The position numbers and the translations under genes were made by a program. From assembly GCA_000739535.1 (NCBI GenBank), contig DF820469.1, positions 315,513 to 379,512 of the forward strand: DNA of 64,000 bases, read 5' to 3'. A model generated the notes under the pieces. It was not told the origin of the DNA. It saw nothing but the letters and a program-made list of their open reading frames with translations, and made no database searches. Positions 34,679 through 44,088 of the stretch are shown one piece after another. Origin of the DNA: Candidatus Vecturithrix granuli (GTDB taxonomy: Bacteria > Moduliflexota > Moduliflexia > Moduliflexales > Moduliflexaceae). The first letter of the stretch is position 1; every line of letters starts with the position of its first letter.

Positions 34679-35518
34679 CTATATTTTCCAAACATGGTCA
34701 TTTTCAATAGCTTTCTGTCGGTCGTCAATATATTTAATCTTCACTCCAATATCAGATTCTAAAAAATCTCCAAAAAGTTGGGCAAATTTCTTTTCAGCGC
34801 GTTTAATTTTTACAACATTAGGATCCCTTTCTAATTCCCGTAACTTTAGAACATCGTTATTTTTGATATACTCGGAAAGTGTAGAAAGGGTATGCTGAAT
34901 TGGTGGACTATCTCGTATCTTCCTCATGGTTTCAATTTCATCGATTAAAGGGCTTATTTTGCTATTATACAAGGCTTTTAATGAAATACAAAAATTCAAA
35001 ATTTCTTTTTTTGAAATATATTCTTTCAAGTAACAAAGAATTACGATGTCTATTGAATCAAGGAATTGTCCTATTTGATTAATCCTAACAAAATCTCCAA
35101 AATCATCTTTGGCAATATCATCATCAGAGACAAAGCAGGTTTTTAGTACATTTTCATTGAGTTTAATTTCTCCCATGCGGCTTAAATACAGAGATAAAGC
35201 AATTGAATAAAACTCCCCATTATCTTTCGTATATTTTGTAACAGTTTTTAGAAAACCACAGAACTCATCAACATCTTCATATGTAGTGAATTGCGGGATA
35301 TATGAACTGATAAGATTATCTAAATCATCTTTCAGTTTTGCAAGTTCACTTTTTTCCTTCGCATAAAGATTATCATACTTGTTGTCATTGACTTCTTCAA
35401 AAACCTTTGGATGAATGACAATCTGATCGAACAACCTTTGAAGGTGTTCAATATATTTTCCATCAAAAACACTCTGCAATAGGTTAAGTATTGTACAAGC
35501 ATCAACAACAGCTATCAT
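34679..35518 (-). CDS. PIN-domain nuclease-like protein with C-terminal extension
   Basis: The 279-residue protein starts MIAVVDACTILNLLQ. PIN-like acidic residues are in order: Asp6, Glu41/Glu42 (HPKVFEEVND), Glu102 (GEFYSIALSLYL) and the SDDDIA block at 131-136. Residues ~170-279 form a helical extension (KEILNFCISLKALYN, LRELERDPNVVKIKRAEKK) that VapC toxins lack. The gene is strongly AT-rich. It overlaps the upstream ATPase by four bases (ATGA) and abuts the RNA ligase gene. Probably the nuclease effector of the four-gene cassette; the substrate is unknown. Confidence 0.7.
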   Translation of the reverse strand: MIAVVDACTILNLLQSVFDGKYIEHLQRLFDQIVIHPKVFEEVNDNKYDNLYAKEKSELAKLKDDLDNLISSYIPQFTTYEDVDEFCGFLKTVTKYTKDNGEFYSIALSLYLSRMGEIKLNENVLKTCFVSDDDIAKDDFGDFVRINQIGQFLDSIDIVILCYLKEYISKKEILNFCISLKALYNSKISPLIDEIETMRKIRDSPPIQHTLSTLSEYIKNNDVLKLRELERDPNVVKIKRAEKKFAQLFGDFLESDIGVKIKYIDDRQKAIENDHVWKI

Positions 35519-36705
35519 GCTTCACCTTCCCATGAAATGATTTCTTCTTTGATAGAATTCACGAATTCAATAGACAGTGTTTCAACTTCTTGTATTAACG
35601 CAAGTTCCAAAATAATAGAAAATACTTCGTTGATTTTTCTCATAGATAATCTGCCGATATTTCTCAAAACATATTTCACAATATCTTCAGAAAAAGGATA
35701 CAAATTATTTTCATTATTAACATCTTCTTTATCTCTGAAAACCGGGTGATTCAACAAAACTTCTAAATAATCTATTGATTCTTCAAGAGTTGGTTCGGCA
35801 AAATAGATTTTTAATCGAGCTCTGCTTAATAATGCCTCGCCCAAGTAAATTGATAAATCTTCAATATTCAAAAACCTCTTCGGGGTAAAATTAAGAAAAA
35901 TTGTTAAATGATTGGGAGTTTTATCTATGAGTTGCCTTAAAAAAGTTGTAAAACGGTCAGCAGCAGATTTATTAACAGTATCAATATCCTCAAATTCATC
36001 GATCCAAAGAAAAATCTCCGAATATATTTTCTTTTCGTATGAAAGACAATTGAACATCGTACTGAGCAAATTCACAACCTGTTCATCATCCTCAATTATT
36101 CCGGTAGGAAAATTTAGAGAGGTCAAGGTCGCCTTGGTTTTGTCGCCATAGAGGTAATTTTTTATATCATCTATTTTTTCTTGATCAGGAATTCCCAAAT
36201 CCATTGAAATTTGAGTTTGATTCTTCTTATTTAAATAAATTGTGGCAATTTCTGTGAAAAGTTCTGCTACGATACTATCATTTGCGTTGACATTTATAAT
36301 CCTCTTGTAATCAGATGGGAATAATTGTCTCAGCCGATTGAAATCTTTTACAATAAAATCAAATTCAATTTGCCCCAATAACGCTCTCCAAAAAGCTTGC
36401 ACAATATCTTTAGACGCTCGTGGCAAATTTACCTTGATACTCTTAGCCGGGGCGACAGAAATTTCATCAGATAATTCTTTTAATCGGGGAGTTCTGGAAA
36501 AATAATTTGCTGCATGTGTTTTGCCACTGCCATAGTTCCCCCAATTAATGATGATACGAGAAGCAGAAGTTCGCATTGACATTCTGATTCTATTTTCGAG
36601 CTCCGTTTTCAGTTTATCCATTCCAGCCCAAATAATTTCCTCTGGATTAAGTGGAGGGGTTAAGCGAAAAGGATTTTCTTTAAGTTTAAAGCTGTTATAT
36701 TCCAT
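35515..36705 (-). CDS. P-loop ATPase (ORC/AAA-like) of the AT-rich cassette
   Basis: The 396-residue protein opens MEYNSFKLKENPFRLTPPLN. Walker A GNYGSGKTH spans residues 56-64 and Walker B IFLWIDEFEDID lies near residue 240. Later segments (LTIFLNFTPKRF, SRARLKIYFAEPTLEESIDYL, IGRLSMRKINEVFSIILELA) match the sensor and lid regions of ORC/Cdc6-like AAA+ ATPases. It is translationally coupled to the PIN gene (ATGA overlap) and starts two bases after the 592-aa gene, so the three form one tight operon. Similar ATPases act as switches that couple recognition to nuclease action. Confidence 0.78.
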   Translation of the reverse strand: MEYNSFKLKENPFRLTPPLNPEEIIWAGMDKLKTELENRIRMSMRTSASRIIINWGNYGSGKTHAANYFSRTPRLKELSDEISVAPAKSIKVNLPRASKDIVQAFWRALLGQIEFDFIVKDFNRLRQLFPSDYKRIINVNANDSIVAELFTEIATIYLNKKNQTQISMDLGIPDQEKIDDIKNYLYGDKTKATLTSLNFPTGIIEDDEQVVNLLSTMFNCLSYEKKIYSEIFLWIDEFEDIDTVNKSAADRFTTFLRQLIDKTPNHLTIFLNFTPKRFLNIEDLSIYLGEALLSRARLKIYFAEPTLEESIDYLEVLLNHPVFRDKEDVNNENNLYPFSEDIVKYVLRNIGRLSMRKINEVFSIILELALIQEVETLSIEFVNSIKEEIISWEGEA

Positions 36706-36707
36706 GA

Positions 36708-38486
36708 TTATCTCCTTTTTTGTAGTGAACCATCTTGCTCTTTTGCATACCAGTCAAGACTGAATTTTAGATTTTGCCTATTTTCTAAAAATTTCTTTAC
36801 TTCTGTAAATTCTATAATACAAGAATCTTTTAGCAAAAATTTATAACAAACGTAATAGATTGCTTGAAAAGCTGAGATACTATTAGGCGCGATTGTTTTG
36901 AAATATTTGAAACTTTCATCAAGGTAAATCCCAATTTGTCCAGAAAGTTCTTGTGTATAGCTTCTAAAATTTAAATTATAAATGTTATTGATAATCTGAA
37001 AGTAATGGTTTTGAATGATAAAATCTATCATTGTAGATTTCTGTAAAAACATATCATAAAATGAGATTAAAATATTAAAAAGTGTTTGGCCTGAATTGGA
37101 GAGTTTAAGTGATTTTTGATCAAAAGCTTGAGAATCTAATAAATCTAAATCTAAAAGCCAGTTTATACGTGGTTCGATAACATGAGGAAGATATTTATCG
37201 GGCTGCCATTTTCTGATTCTCTGAATAATTTGTAAAATTTTCTTCCTATCAATATTGGGTAACTGCAAAAGCTTTTTCAATTTATCACCTTTTCCAGGAT
37301 CACCAAATCCTGGAAATTCGAGGACATCTGTATCATTAAGTTGCCGATATAATTCATTCAAGATGTATTGCTGGAATTCTTGCTTGATCTCCTCTATCCA
37401 ACTTCCTTCTTGAAGATAGATCATCTCTATCAACGCCTCAAAATACAATGCGTCTTTTAACAGAATTTGATGAAGAAAAAACGCCTTCTCAAAAACCGTC
37501 AGTTCAAAAGGATTGTCTTTTTTTAAAAGAGGATACTGTCCAAATACATCGAATTGAGTGATAAATTCATTTATATTCCTTTTTAATTGGGTATTGATGA
37601 CACGATAAATTTTACTCTGCTTTGTTAAAATATATGACCTATTAATTTGAGTAATCAAAGCTAAATTCTCAGTCAAGTCTATATAAGGTTTTGCAGAAAT
37701 TCCACTTTTAGATGTTTCAATTACCCCTTTGTCATTTTTATACGATGACAAAAATTGTCTTATTGTTTTGGCTTTTTGTTCCACTTTGTGAGAAAAATAA
37801 TCTAACGGATAATAATCAGATTCTTCAAAAAGATCTAAAATTAATTTTAAGTACCCAAGCCTTCGAGATTTTGTGTTCGATGGTAAAATTTCACTGACTT
37901 TTAGGGTTTTCCATAATTTGTTATTTGGATTCTGTAGATAATATAATTTTAAAAATTCAACATTTTTGAAATCTTCATAATTTAGAATAGTTTCTTTGAG
38001 CAGATAGATAAATTGCACTGTTGTTTGATCAAACGCGTTACCTAAAAAAATATCAAAATACGCATTTTCGCCCGGACACATTTCATAATACTGAATATCT
38101 CTTTTATATTGAGGTAGTTTATGAAATAGTCTCCAAAATATTCTTAAAACAGTATATAATTCAAGTGACAAATTATAAGTTACGCTTATGTCATCTTTTT
38201 CTTTGTCCACTTCAAAAACGGGATATGATATTATCTTACGAAGGTTAACACTATGGATTGCTATTTTGGAAAGAACTTCAGTATCTTCTAAAAAACTATC
38301 AGCATTTATAGACTTAACATACTCTACATCTCTTTTTTCAATATTTAAAACAATGAAATAGTCAGAGAAATTTGATTTAGATTTTAATACATCTATCCAT
38401 AATCCGGGTTCGCCGTAAGCATCCTGATCAAAATAGACCTGCCCACTGGAAAAAGTACGTAAATATTGAATTTCTTCAGAAGTCAT
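36708..38486 (-). CDS. Uncharacterised 592-aa protein of the AT-rich cassette
   Basis: No family is recognised. The 592-residue protein (MTSEEIQYLRTFSSGQVYFD) is rich in Tyr, Phe, Ile, Lys and Asn. It has an N-terminal alpha/beta part, a long helical middle (IRQFLSSYKNDKG, AFFLHQILLKDALYFEAL) and, near residue 440-490, a winged-helix-like segment (IEPRINWLLDLDLLD, then LKLSNSGQTLFNIL). The C-terminal third is helical. The base composition is visibly more AT-rich than the BREX core genes. The ATG at 38486 lies one base from the target duplication of the IS element. Without the IS it would follow brxP by 21 bases. A DNA- or protein-recognition role is a guess. Confidence 0.65.
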   Translation of the reverse strand: MTSEEIQYLRTFSSGQVYFDQDAYGEPGLWIDVLKSKSNFSDYFIVLNIEKRDVEYVKSINADSFLEDTEVLSKIAIHSVNLRKIISYPVFEVDKEKDDISVTYNLSLELYTVLRIFWRLFHKLPQYKRDIQYYEMCPGENAYFDIFLGNAFDQTTVQFIYLLKETILNYEDFKNVEFLKLYYLQNPNNKLWKTLKVSEILPSNTKSRRLGYLKLILDLFEESDYYPLDYFSHKVEQKAKTIRQFLSSYKNDKGVIETSKSGISAKPYIDLTENLALITQINRSYILTKQSKIYRVINTQLKRNINEFITQFDVFGQYPLLKKDNPFELTVFEKAFFLHQILLKDALYFEALIEMIYLQEGSWIEEIKQEFQQYILNELYRQLNDTDVLEFPGFGDPGKGDKLKKLLQLPNIDRKKILQIIQRIRKWQPDKYLPHVIEPRINWLLDLDLLDSQAFDQKSLKLSNSGQTLFNILISFYDMFLQKSTMIDFIIQNHYFQIINNIYNLNFRSYTQELSGQIGIYLDESFKYFKTIAPNSISAFQAIYYVCYKFLLKDSCIIEFTEVKKFLENRQNLKFSLDWYAKEQDGSLQKRR

Positions 38487-38497
38487 ATTATTCTCAC

Positions 38498-39726
38498 TTC
38501 ACTTCCTTACGTTTTTTATAAGAACCTGTTGACAGAAAGGCTCGCTGTTTGATCAACGATTTGGTTATGACCAATTTTACACGATGTACCAATATGCTCA
38601 TCACCGTGTTGGTTGATCTTGATCTTCGGCTGTCGCTCCCGCTTCGCCGCCTGATCGCCACCGTCATGGCGTGTCTTCTAGAAGGCACCGATGCGCATCT
38701 CAGCGATCTTGCGGAAGCCTTGCCTGATATTGAGAGCGACCAGGGCACCAAAGAGCAACGTCTCCGACGATTACTCTCACATCCCGAACTGTCGCCGCAA
38801 CGCTTTTTGCCAGCGTATCTCCGGCTCCTCTCACCGATCCTGCAACGACTGCCCGAACTTGTCCTCTCGATGGATCGCACCCACTGGAAAAAGCGCAAGC
38901 GCCATGTCAATATCCTCATGGTCGCGGTGCATTTTCAGGGGCGCGCCATCCCGCTCTATTGGACCGTCCTGGACCGGGCGGGCAATTCCGGGATTGCCGA
39001 ATGGAAGACCGTCCTTCGTCCGGTGATCACCGCAATCCGGGCGACGCCGGCCCTCGCACACCATCCCCTCATCGTCGCTGCCGATCGGGAGTTTGCCTCA
39101 CCCCAACTCGCCGAATGGCTCCACCAGACCTTCGCCGTCGACAGTGTCCTCCGCGTGAAACGGAGCGAATACCTGTGCGATCAGACCCATGACATCACGC
39201 TCGCCGACCTCGTGGCGTTCTTACCGCAGGGGGAGACGCGGTATGATCACCGGGTGACGGTCACGAAAACGAGTACCTGGCTGGTGAATGTGACCATCAC
39301 CTGGGCGGTGGATGCCCAGGAACCGCTCCTGGTTCTGAGTACCTTGACCGGCGCGGCGTTGTCGTTGGCCACCTATCAGCGACGCTTCGGCATCGAACCG
39401 ATGTTCAAAGATCAGAAAACCACGGGGTTCACCATCGAACAGACCAAAGTGACCGACCCGAAACGGATCGAAACCCTGTTGATCCTCACGACCTTCGCCC
39501 ATATTCTGTGCACGACCGAAGGTGATCGGCAAGAACAGCAGGGCGAGATCAAAAAAAATGGTATCGCCGTGCCTTCGTTCGCCCTCGCGGGCTCTTTCTT
39601 GTTGGCCTCATCGCCTTTAAGCAAGCCATTCGTCAAGCGAGTTCCCGAGTCTTTACACAATTTATCCACTGCTTATCACGTTTTATGGTACAACCATTGA
39701 AGTTATAAAAAGTGTAAGGAAGTGAA
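38498..39726. mobile_element. IS4-family insertion sequence, 1229 bp, complete
   Basis: Inverted ends TTCACTTCCTTACGTTTTTT (38498-) and, on the opposite strand from 39726, TTCACTTCCTTACACTTTTT match over ~24 bases with three mismatches. The element is flanked by the 10-base direct duplication TTATTCTCAC (38488-38497 and 39727-39736), typical of IS4-family target duplications. It encodes one intact transposase. It separates brxP from the 592-aa gene. Confidence 0.93.
38549..39700 (+). CDS. IS4-family DDE transposase
   Basis: The ~383-residue product shows the DDE acidic residues in SMDRTHWKK, AADREFASPQ and the YQRRFGIEPMFKDQK block, the last being the IS4 Y-R-E-K-type signature around the catalytic Glu. 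The start is TTG at 38549 after AAAGG; an ATG at 38567 is the alternative. The reading frame is uninterrupted and GC-richer than the host cassette, consistent with recent arrival and possible activity. Confidence 0.9.
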   Translation: MINDLVMTNFTRCTNMLITVLVDLDLRLSLPLRRLIATVMACLLEGTDAHLSDLAEALPDIESDQGTKEQRLRRLLSHPELSPQRFLPAYLRLLSPILQRLPELVLSMDRTHWKKRKRHVNILMVAVHFQGRAIPLYWTVLDRAGNSGIAEWKTVLRPVITAIRATPALAHHPLIVAADREFASPQLAEWLHQTFAVDSVLRVKRSEYLCDQTHDITLADLVAFLPQGETRYDHRVTVTKTSTWLVNVTITWAVDAQEPLLVLSTLTGAALSLATYQRRFGIEPMFKDQKTTGFTIEQTKVTDPKRIETLLILTTFAHILCTTEGDRQEQQGEIKKNGIAVPSFALAGSFLLASSPLSKPFVKRVPESLHNLSTAYHVLWYNH

Positions 39727-39746
39727 TTATTCTCACAAGAATAAAT

Positions 39747-40856
39747 TTAAACAAAACACGCTACACATCCTTCAAGTTCACTCTCATCCAACAAAATATC
39801 TAACAACTTATTCGATTTTTTCATGTTACATGCTCTTGTCGTTTTCGTCAAGTATTCTTCCTTGATTCGTTGCATCCGTTCTGGTTTCACTAAATCTTCC
39901 AGCCTTTCTCCTTCATTCCAGGTGTATCCACTTTTTTCGTATTCTTGAGCTTTCTCAAATAGATCGAGGTGCTGTTCATAAAGCCAAATCCACTCGATTT
40001 TTTGCTGGAAAAAGCAGAAATAACAGCCGGAGCGGCTCCGGAAATAGGTTCCTTTTTGTCCATTGATGGCGAGGGGGAGTTCGGTGTAGTATTTTGGTTT
40101 ACCGACGCCGCTCTCCTCTAATAAACGAAACACATCTTCCCGTCCTAATACATCCTGATTGTCAAGCAGCGGAAAATCTGCGACCGCGCCCAACGGGTAT
40201 GGCGTGGTTTTCAAAAATTCAAAGACCACCTGATTAAAGAGGGACACATTGAGGTCAAGCAATGCGCGTAATTTCTGGTCCTGATCAAAATCGAACGATA
40301 CCGGGTATTTGGCAACTTCGAGCAACATGTTCCGTTTTTTGCCGTTGGCAAGCTGGCAATAAATTTCGACAAGCGATTCAAGGTTGTCGTTGTTCAAAAC
40401 TTTGTCAATCACCTCTTCACTCCAAATATTTTTCCGAAACGGATAGATCGTTTGAATATTGGGCTTGTGCGAAACATAGCCCTCTCGATCCTCGTCGCCG
40501 CGAATGGCGACATAGGAGACAGTCGGATCATTGCCAACAAAGGCTTCGAAGGGTTCCAGTTTCAGATGGCGCGTACACCAACGGGCTTGTTTCGAGGGCA
40601 GATAGCCGCCATAACGGGCTAAAAAATGATCAAACGGGTCAACCGGGCTATCTTTGACGGCGCGTAACTGCAAGATTTTCTGTCCTAAATACACTTCCAG
40701 ATTGTTGATGAACTCATAAGTTTCATCAAGTTCCTTGCCGGTATCTGCAAAATAATACTCTATTTCCAATGTCGGATAGGTGTTTTTCAGATAAATGGCT
40801 AAGGCCGCGCTATCTTTCCCGCCGGAAATGCCGAGCACATGGCGAATTTTATTCAT
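39747..40856 (-). CDS. brxP: PAPS reductase/DndC-like protein (BrxP type)
   Basis: The 369-residue protein carries the PP-loop ATP pyrophosphatase motif SGGKDS (residues 11-16), FADTGKELDETYEFI, ARWCTRHLK, and clustered cysteines (RSGCYFCFFQQKIEW and a C-terminal EGCVACFV) that could hold an iron-sulfur cluster or shuttle sulfur. The family includes DndC/SspD of DNA phosphorothioation and the PAPS-reductase-like protein that replaces the PglX methylase in BREX type 4. The ATG overlaps the end of the BrxC-like gene. It probably activates DNA or sulfur for self-marking; no methyltransferase is present in the cluster. Confidence 0.82.
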   Translation of the reverse strand: MNKIRHVLGISGGKDSAALAIYLKNTYPTLEIEYYFADTGKELDETYEFINNLEVYLGQKILQLRAVKDSPVDPFDHFLARYGGYLPSKQARWCTRHLKLEPFEAFVGNDPTVSYVAIRGDEDREGYVSHKPNIQTIYPFRKNIWSEEVIDKVLNNDNLESLVEIYCQLANGKKRNMLLEVAKYPVSFDFDQDQKLRALLDLNVSLFNQVVFEFLKTTPYPLGAVADFPLLDNQDVLGREDVFRLLEESGVGKPKYYTELPLAINGQKGTYFRSRSGCYFCFFQQKIEWIWLYEQHLDLFEKAQEYEKSGYTWNEGERLEDLVKPERMQRIKEEYLTKTTRACNMKKSNKLLDILLDESELEGCVACFV

Positions 40857-43800
40857 GGCGTGACTCCTCTTGCAACAGTCTGGTTAATACCGCAACTCTG
40901 ATTCTTGCATCTTTGGTTTCGGCAAGCATTTCTCGTATTTTGGCTTCTAAGTTTAACTCTGCCTCGGCCTTATTTTTGGGCAGCCGTACAAGTTCCCTTT
41001 GGTTTCCCTTTGCATAAGAGGTGACTTCCACTTTAAAAACTTCCTCCTGGTCGTCGTCAATCTCCATGTCCGCCAGTTCGCAAAGGTTGTCGAGTTCGCG
41101 GATCGCGTTGCTCAGACGATCAAACACGAGCTCTTCTTCCTCATCCTGCATCTGTTCGATATTTTTGCGCAAAACCGCTTGCACAATCGAAGCGATCCAG
41201 GCCTGACGATCATCGAGTTTCGACAACAGCCGATTGTAGAAGACCTTTTGATGATCCAGGAGCAAATGCTTTTTCAGGCTGCGATAGCGTTTGACCAGTT
41301 CCTCTCGATACTGTGGGAAAACCAGCCCAACATAGCCGCACTCGCTCAGCAGATAGGCTTCGATCCGGTTGATCAGTGTGTCAAAGCAGGTTTGAAGCTC
41401 TTTCAGGCTGGTTTGGAGCTGCCTGACATAATCCTGCAAGTGCGCGTCATCCGCTGCTTTAGGATTGAAACGGGCATAGCCTAAGGCCTTCGGAAAATCC
41501 TCAAAGAACGTTTCTTCCGGGTCTTGCGCGTTCGCAATCACATCCCGCAGCCGCAGCGCGCTCGTTTCAAGGCGTCTGGTCTTTTTGGTATATTCCGGCA
41601 ACTTCTGGTAAAAAATCAAAAACGGTTTGACCGTTTCAATAAAGCTTGTGGTGGTGAATGACTCTCCTGCCTGCTGCTTGACGAAAGCGCGGTATTTATT
41701 GAATAAGTCCAGTTTTACGCCCTGCACGTCAAAGGTTTTGATCTGGAATTTTTCCGGTTGTTTGCTCATCAAATCAAACGTTTCGACATTTAATTCCGGC
41801 GTGTAACGCTGATCGTAATAGAGTGCGAAATCCTCCCGTTTGATGAAGAGAAAGAGCGGCAGCCAGAACTCAATCAACCCTTGTTTAAGCTTAAATGGCT
41901 TTTCGGACAGGAGTTTGAGCAATTCCGGCAGACCGCGCCGCGCCGGTTTGGCGCGCTCTAAAAAAACTTCGCATTGCTGCCAGAGTTTCTGAAAGGATGG
42001 CGCGGCCGGCGCGCCAAGTGTATAACCGTCGGCGCTCTGGCGATGGATGCCGGTTTCTTTTAACAAAGTCAGATAAATCGTCTTCTCCGGAGGAAATTTG
42101 TCTGAGGGAAAGCCTAAATCTGCCTGCATCCAGCGTTCAAGCAAAGCCTGGAGCAAGTTGCGCCGCGCCATTGAAATCGCGCCTGACAACTTATGGCGAT
42201 TCACCAATTCATTCCTGAACACCGGCGTATCAGGATAAATCTGCTCACAGATTTTGGATAAAAACGCATTGAAGTTTGACAACTCTTCAAGACAGACTTT
42301 TTGGCCGTTGAAAAACCATTCAACCTCGCCGCTGCCGGCATACAAAGCATGGAGCACGTGCCGGTTCAACTCCTCAATGTAATGCTGGCGCAGATTGTCC
42401 AATTCCTGCACCGCCACCCGGTCGTCACGATTTTTGCTGCTGACGTGTTTGATCTTTTCAAGTTCAAAAAGAATCTGCCGGATTTGCTTTGTCTGTTGAT
42501 AGACTCCGTAGAGAATGGCCTGCCCAATCTGCCCTGAGAGGGTCTGCACCCGCTGCCGGTCGAGGTGCTCGGCAAACACCAGATTAATGATCCCGTCCGT
42601 TTCGCCGGTCGGCGGCGTTTCAATCAGCGTTTCCGATAATTTGAACTCGAAAAAGCGCGGCGTTCCCTTCTGATACGTGACCGCTTTTGCCAGGAAATAG
42701 GGAAAATCAAAGTGTTCTTCCAACGGCTTCACTACATCTTGCACCGCGCTCACGTGCGTTGCCGCATGGAGGATCGCAAGTTCAATATCTAAGTCAGTGC
42801 CTTCGAAAAGAATAAATTTCTGCTTAAACTCGATATAGCGGATGATCTTAAAGGTTTCTAAAGCGTTGAGGGCTTCTTCAGGCTGTGCGACGCCGAGCGC
42901 GAACGCGGCATAAGGAATCAGAAACTCGCGGTGGATTTTAGCGTTTTCCGCGCCGAAAATATTCAGCAAACCAATCACTTTGACCAGTTGCACGGCGGAG
43001 TTCATAAGCTGGGCCGGCAGGCTGCCCTCGGTGCGTTCAATCGCCTTTTTGATCGCGCCCCATTGGGTATAGTGCGGATTGTATTTTGTTGAAAGAAACG
43101 CATAATTGTTGTACAGCAGATAATCATACAACACCGCTAAATTGTAATACGGAGCGGCAGCCGGATCAAACTCGTGCAGTCCAAAACGATCATTGGCGTT
43201 CAGAAAGGTGAACAGCGAGCGCTCATTTTGACCGTAGTGCTGCAAGGCTAAGGTCAAGACCGCGGCCGTCAGCGGATCGAACGGCGACAATTCGCGGGCG
43301 AACTCGACAGTTAACGCCGTCCGGTGGGGAAAGGTTCGAGATTGATTGATGATTTCTACCAGCGTTGCCACCGTTTCAGGCGGCGTCTGAGTGCGCGTAC
43401 TGTGCAGATGTTCGGCTGCTAAGTGCAATAAGATTTCAACCGGTTCGTTAAAGGTAATTTCTTTTAAGCGGCCTTTCACCTTTTCCCATTCCTGCCGCTG
43501 AGAAACCTCAAGGTTGCGGCCATACGCTTCAAAACCCTGGTGCAGCGTGGTCAGGAACAGGACGTGCTTGCTGGCGTCGTTCGCATATTCGGCTAACTGC
43601 TGGATGAAATATAACTCTTTTTCAGGCGTATTCTGGGCCGCATATTCCAAAAATTTGCCCAATTCATCAATGACAATCACCAGTCCCTGCTTTTGTTCGC
43701 GCAGACGGGCATAATAACGATCTAAAGCAGAGAAAATCGTCTGTTGCGTCAGGGCATCGGTTGGCAATGCAAGCGTTTGAGCAAAACTGTCAAGCATCGA

Positions 43801-44088
43801 ACGGTATTCCCCAACGATATTGAGATAGTCGAATGTCTGAATGTCCCCGAATTGTCCGTTGAGCAGTTGCGAGTATATTCCATCTCCGTTCAAACTGCGT
43901 TCCAACATCAGCAAAAATGCGGATTTACCCGTGCCATAAGACCCGATGATGTTAAACGAACGGATGCCGATTTTGTAATCGTTGACGATTTGACTGAACA
44001 CCCGTTCCGTGTTGGCGGTCGGAATATAGGCAAATTCTTGCTCGACATCGCGAATGATGTTGATCGAAGGGGAAAACCTAATTTGCAT
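40849..44088 (-). CDS. brxC: BrxC/PglY-like P-loop ATPase
   Basis: The 1079-residue protein has an N-terminal AAA-type ATPase with Walker A GSYGTGKS (residues 49-56) and Walker B GLVIVIDELGKFLEY (~135-149), a segment with FLTTLHQGFEAYG typical of BrxC/PglY (SMC/ORC-like), and a long, mainly helical C-terminal region with acidic stretches (QMQDEEEELVF, DMEIDDDQEEVFK). BrxC proteins are large core ATPases of BREX. The start overlaps the DUF4007 gene by 11 bases and the end overlaps brxP by 8, so the three are one translationally coupled unit. Confidence 0.83.
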   Translation of the reverse strand: MQIRFSPSINIIRDVEQEFAYIPTANTERVFSQIVNDYKIGIRSFNIIGSYGTGKSAFLLMLERSLNGDGIYSQLLNGQFGDIQTFDYLNIVGEYRSMLDSFAQTLALPTDALTQQTIFSALDRYYARLREQKQGLVIVIDELGKFLEYAAQNTPEKELYFIQQLAEYANDASKHVLFLTTLHQGFEAYGRNLEVSQRQEWEKVKGRLKEITFNEPVEILLHLAAEHLHSTRTQTPPETVATLVEIINQSRTFPHRTALTVEFARELSPFDPLTAAVLTLALQHYGQNERSLFTFLNANDRFGLHEFDPAAAPYYNLAVLYDYLLYNNYAFLSTKYNPHYTQWGAIKKAIERTEGSLPAQLMNSAVQLVKVIGLLNIFGAENAKIHREFLIPYAAFALGVAQPEEALNALETFKIIRYIEFKQKFILFEGTDLDIELAILHAATHVSAVQDVVKPLEEHFDFPYFLAKAVTYQKGTPRFFEFKLSETLIETPPTGETDGIINLVFAEHLDRQRVQTLSGQIGQAILYGVYQQTKQIRQILFELEKIKHVSSKNRDDRVAVQELDNLRQHYIEELNRHVLHALYAGSGEVEWFFNGQKVCLEELSNFNAFLSKICEQIYPDTPVFRNELVNRHKLSGAISMARRNLLQALLERWMQADLGFPSDKFPPEKTIYLTLLKETGIHRQSADGYTLGAPAAPSFQKLWQQCEVFLERAKPARRGLPELLKLLSEKPFKLKQGLIEFWLPLFLFIKREDFALYYDQRYTPELNVETFDLMSKQPEKFQIKTFDVQGVKLDLFNKYRAFVKQQAGESFTTTSFIETVKPFLIFYQKLPEYTKKTRRLETSALRLRDVIANAQDPEETFFEDFPKALGYARFNPKAADDAHLQDYVRQLQTSLKELQTCFDTLINRIEAYLLSECGYVGLVFPQYREELVKRYRSLKKHLLLDHQKVFYNRLLSKLDDRQAWIASIVQAVLRKNIEQMQDEEEELVFDRLSNAIRELDNLCELADMEIDDDQEEVFKVEVTSYAKGNQRELVRLPKNKAEAELNLEAKIREMLAETKDARIRVAVLTRLLQEESRHE

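Noticed and set aside
34679-38486. DptFGH-type phosphorothioation restriction genes
   Set aside because: The gene sizes and visible motifs (PIN nuclease, no HerA-like helicase) do not match DptF, DptG and DptH as I know them; a profile search would settle it.
38498-39726. A composite transposon carrying the AT-rich cassette
   Set aside because: Only one copy of the IS is present and it has its own target duplication, so it is a simple insertion.
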